From assembly GCA_946222435.1 (NCBI GenBank), contig CAMIOJ010000113.1, positions 1 to 7,087 of the forward strand: a DNA stretch of 7,087 nt, read 5' to 3'. A program made the position numbers and the translations under genes. Positions 5,926-7,087 of the stretch are shown here, in pieces; positions within the stretch are counted from its first letter, which is position 1, and each line of letters begins with the position of its first letter. Origin of the DNA: an uncultured Micrococcus sp. GTDB lineage: Bacteria; Actinomycetota; Actinomycetes; Actinomycetales; Micrococcaceae. Under the pieces are notes generated by a model. It saw nothing but the letters and a program-made list of their open reading frames with translations, searched no databases and was not told where the DNA came from.

Positions 5926-7087
5926 GTGTCCACTGAGCACATCCTCAACGGCCGCTATCAGATGGAGGATCTGATCGGCCGCGGCGGCATGGCCGACGTG
6001 TACCGCGGCACCGACCTGCGCCTGAAGCGCACCGTGGCGATCAAGATGATGCGCCCGGACCTGGCCCGCGACCCCCAGTTCCAGTCCCGGTTCCGGCGGG
6101 AGGCGCTGCGCTCGGCGTCCCTGAACCACCCGAACATCGTCCACGTGTTCGACACGGGCGAGGAGGAGCTCGAGGACCGCCATGCCCACGAGGTGTCCTG
6201 TCCCTTCCTGGTGATGGAGCACGTGGACGGCGGCACGATGCGGGACGCCATCCGGGCCGGCGACGTCACGGTCGAGGAGGCCGTCGCCTGGCTGGACGGC
6301 GTCCTGGCCGCGCTGTCCTACTCGCACGGCCTCGGGATCGTCCACCGGGACATCAAGCCGGCGAACGTCATGGTCACCGGCTCCGGCGAGGTGAAGGTGA
6401 TGGACTTCGGCATCGCCCGCGCCCTCGCAGACAGCTCCGCCACCATGACCCAGACGCAGACGGTGGTGGGAACCGCCCAGTACCTCTCCCCCGAGCAGGC
6501 CATGGGCGAGGAGGTCGGCACCCGCTCCGACCTCTACGCCGTGGGCTGCGTGGCCTTCGAGCTGCTCACCGGCCGCACCCCGTTCGTGGGCGAGTCTCCC
6601 GTGTCCGTGGCCTATCAGCACGTCCGCCAGGAGCCCCCGCGCCCGTCCACCCTGAACCCGGACGTCTCCCCCGCGCTCGACGCGGTGGTGCTCACCGCCC
6701 TCGCGAAGGACCCCGAGGACCGGTTCGCGGACGCGGACGAGTTCGCCGCCGCCCTCGTGGAGGCCCTGGGCTCCCCCGAGGACACCCCCACCGGCGCGCT
6801 GCCCCTGGCCGCCGCGGATCCCTCCGGCACGGACCCGGATGCCGCGGACCGTGGCCGGGAGGACCGCGCCACCGCCGCCCTGCCCGGCGCGGCGGCCGCC
6901 GGGGCCACAGTCGGAGCCGCCGGAACCGCAGCCGGAGCCGCTGCGGGGTCCGGGCCCGCCGGCTCGCGCGCCGCCGGCCCGGAGCGCGCGGACATCACCC
7001 CGGTGACGCCGCGCTCCGTGTCCGCCGTGAACACCAACCGCGCCCTGCCCGTGCGCGAGGACGTGTCGAACACCGCCACCCCCGTGG
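5926..7087 (+). CDS. pknB: PknB-like Ser/Thr protein kinase, N-terminal part (3' end outside window)
   Basis: The first 387 residues are present, with no stop before the window edge. The kinase domain (about 11-280) is complete: glycine loop IGRGGMADVY (17-26), Lys40 in VAIK, HRDIKPAN (140-147, Asp142), DFG at 160-162, activation-loop TQT at 175-177 and SPEQA after GTAQYL. Lys40 and the TQT pair correspond to Lys40 and the phosphorylated Thr171/Thr173 of M. tuberculosis PknB, and SPVSVAYQHVR in the C-lobe is also PknB-like. The loop between strands 4 and 5 (EEELEDRHAHEVSC) is about five residues longer than in the mycobacterial protein as I recall it. After the kinase comes a juxtamembrane linker (about 281-387), very rich in Ala and Gly at nt 6880-6975. 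The membrane helix and expected PASTA domains lie beyond the window. The start is GTG, 54 bases after pknA, with its own ribosome binding site. PknB is the essential kinase controlling wall synthesis and division in actinobacteria. Confidence 0.93.
   Translation, partial: MSTEHILNGRYQMEDLIGRGGMADVYRGTDLRLKRTVAIKMMRPDLARDPQFQSRFRREALRSASLNHPNIVHVFDTGEEELEDRHAHEVSCPFLVMEHVDGGTMRDAIRAGDVTVEEAVAWLDGVLAALSYSHGLGIVHRDIKPANVMVTGSGEVKVMDFGIARALADSSATMTQTQTVVGTAQYLSPEQAMGEEVGTRSDLYAVGCVAFELLTGRTPFVGESPVSVAYQHVRQEPPRPSTLNPDVSPALDAVVLTALAKDPEDRFADADEFAAALVEALGSPEDTPTGALPLAAADPSGTDPDAADRGREDRATAALPGAAAAGATVGAAGTAAGAAAGSGPAGSRAAGPERADITPVTPRSVSAVNTNRALPVREDVSNTATPV

Noticed and set aside
5632..6621. A 329-codon open frame on the - strand across the pknA-pknB gap
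   Set aside because: It shadows the PknA tail and PknB kinase domain and has no recognisable motifs. It would also have to cross the hairpin/palindrome region.
6615..7079. A 154-codon - strand frame opposite the PknB linker
   Set aside because: It is Ala/Pro/Ser/Arg-rich only because the sense strand encodes an Ala/Gly linker; no independent support.

Overview
The window is a very GC-rich (clearly above 70% by eye), strongly third-position-GC-biased piece of an actinobacterial chromosome. It carries most of the conserved kinase / cell-wall cluster found near the origin in Mycobacterium and relatives (fhaA-fhaB-pstP-rodA-pbpA-pknA-pknB). Every real gene is on the + strand. The composition and the Ala/Gly/Ser-rich linkers suggest a high-GC actinomycete, possibly of the Micrococcaceae type. 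That genus-level guess is inference only.

Layout: 1-852 is the C-terminal part of a PstP-type PP2C Ser/Thr phosphatase (linker, one membrane helix, extracellular domain, Ser-rich tail). 852-2312 is a SEDS-family glycan polymerase of the RodA/FtsW type. 2309-3760 is a class B penicillin-binding protein (PbpA). 3757-5871 is a PknA-like membrane Ser/Thr kinase. 5926-7087 is the first 387 residues of a PknB-like kinase, cut by the window edge before its membrane helix. The first four genes are joined by stop/start overlaps of 1, 4 and 4 bases. The only gap is 54 bases, between the two kinases. It holds a 6-bp hairpin that begins in the pknA stop codon, a perfect 10-bp palindrome and a good ribosome binding site.

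How the genes work together: by analogy with Mycobacterium tuberculosis, the SEDS protein polymerises lipid II and PbpA cross-links the product. The two kinases and the phosphatase form a reversible phosphorylation switch tuning cell-wall synthesis and division. PASTA domains outside the membrane are thought to sense muropeptides or lipid II.

Most of the window is therefore a known, conserved system. The main departure from the mycobacterial pattern is that the kinase in the pknA position carries two extracellular PASTA-type repeats and a repetitive Thr/Pro/Glu-rich tail, whereas M. tuberculosis PknA has none. Secondary points are the parallel low-complexity linkers in the phosphatase and both kinases, the Ser-rich extracellular tail of PstP, and the structured pknA-pknB junction. 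I saw no mobile elements, tRNA/rRNA genes or CRISPR arrays.
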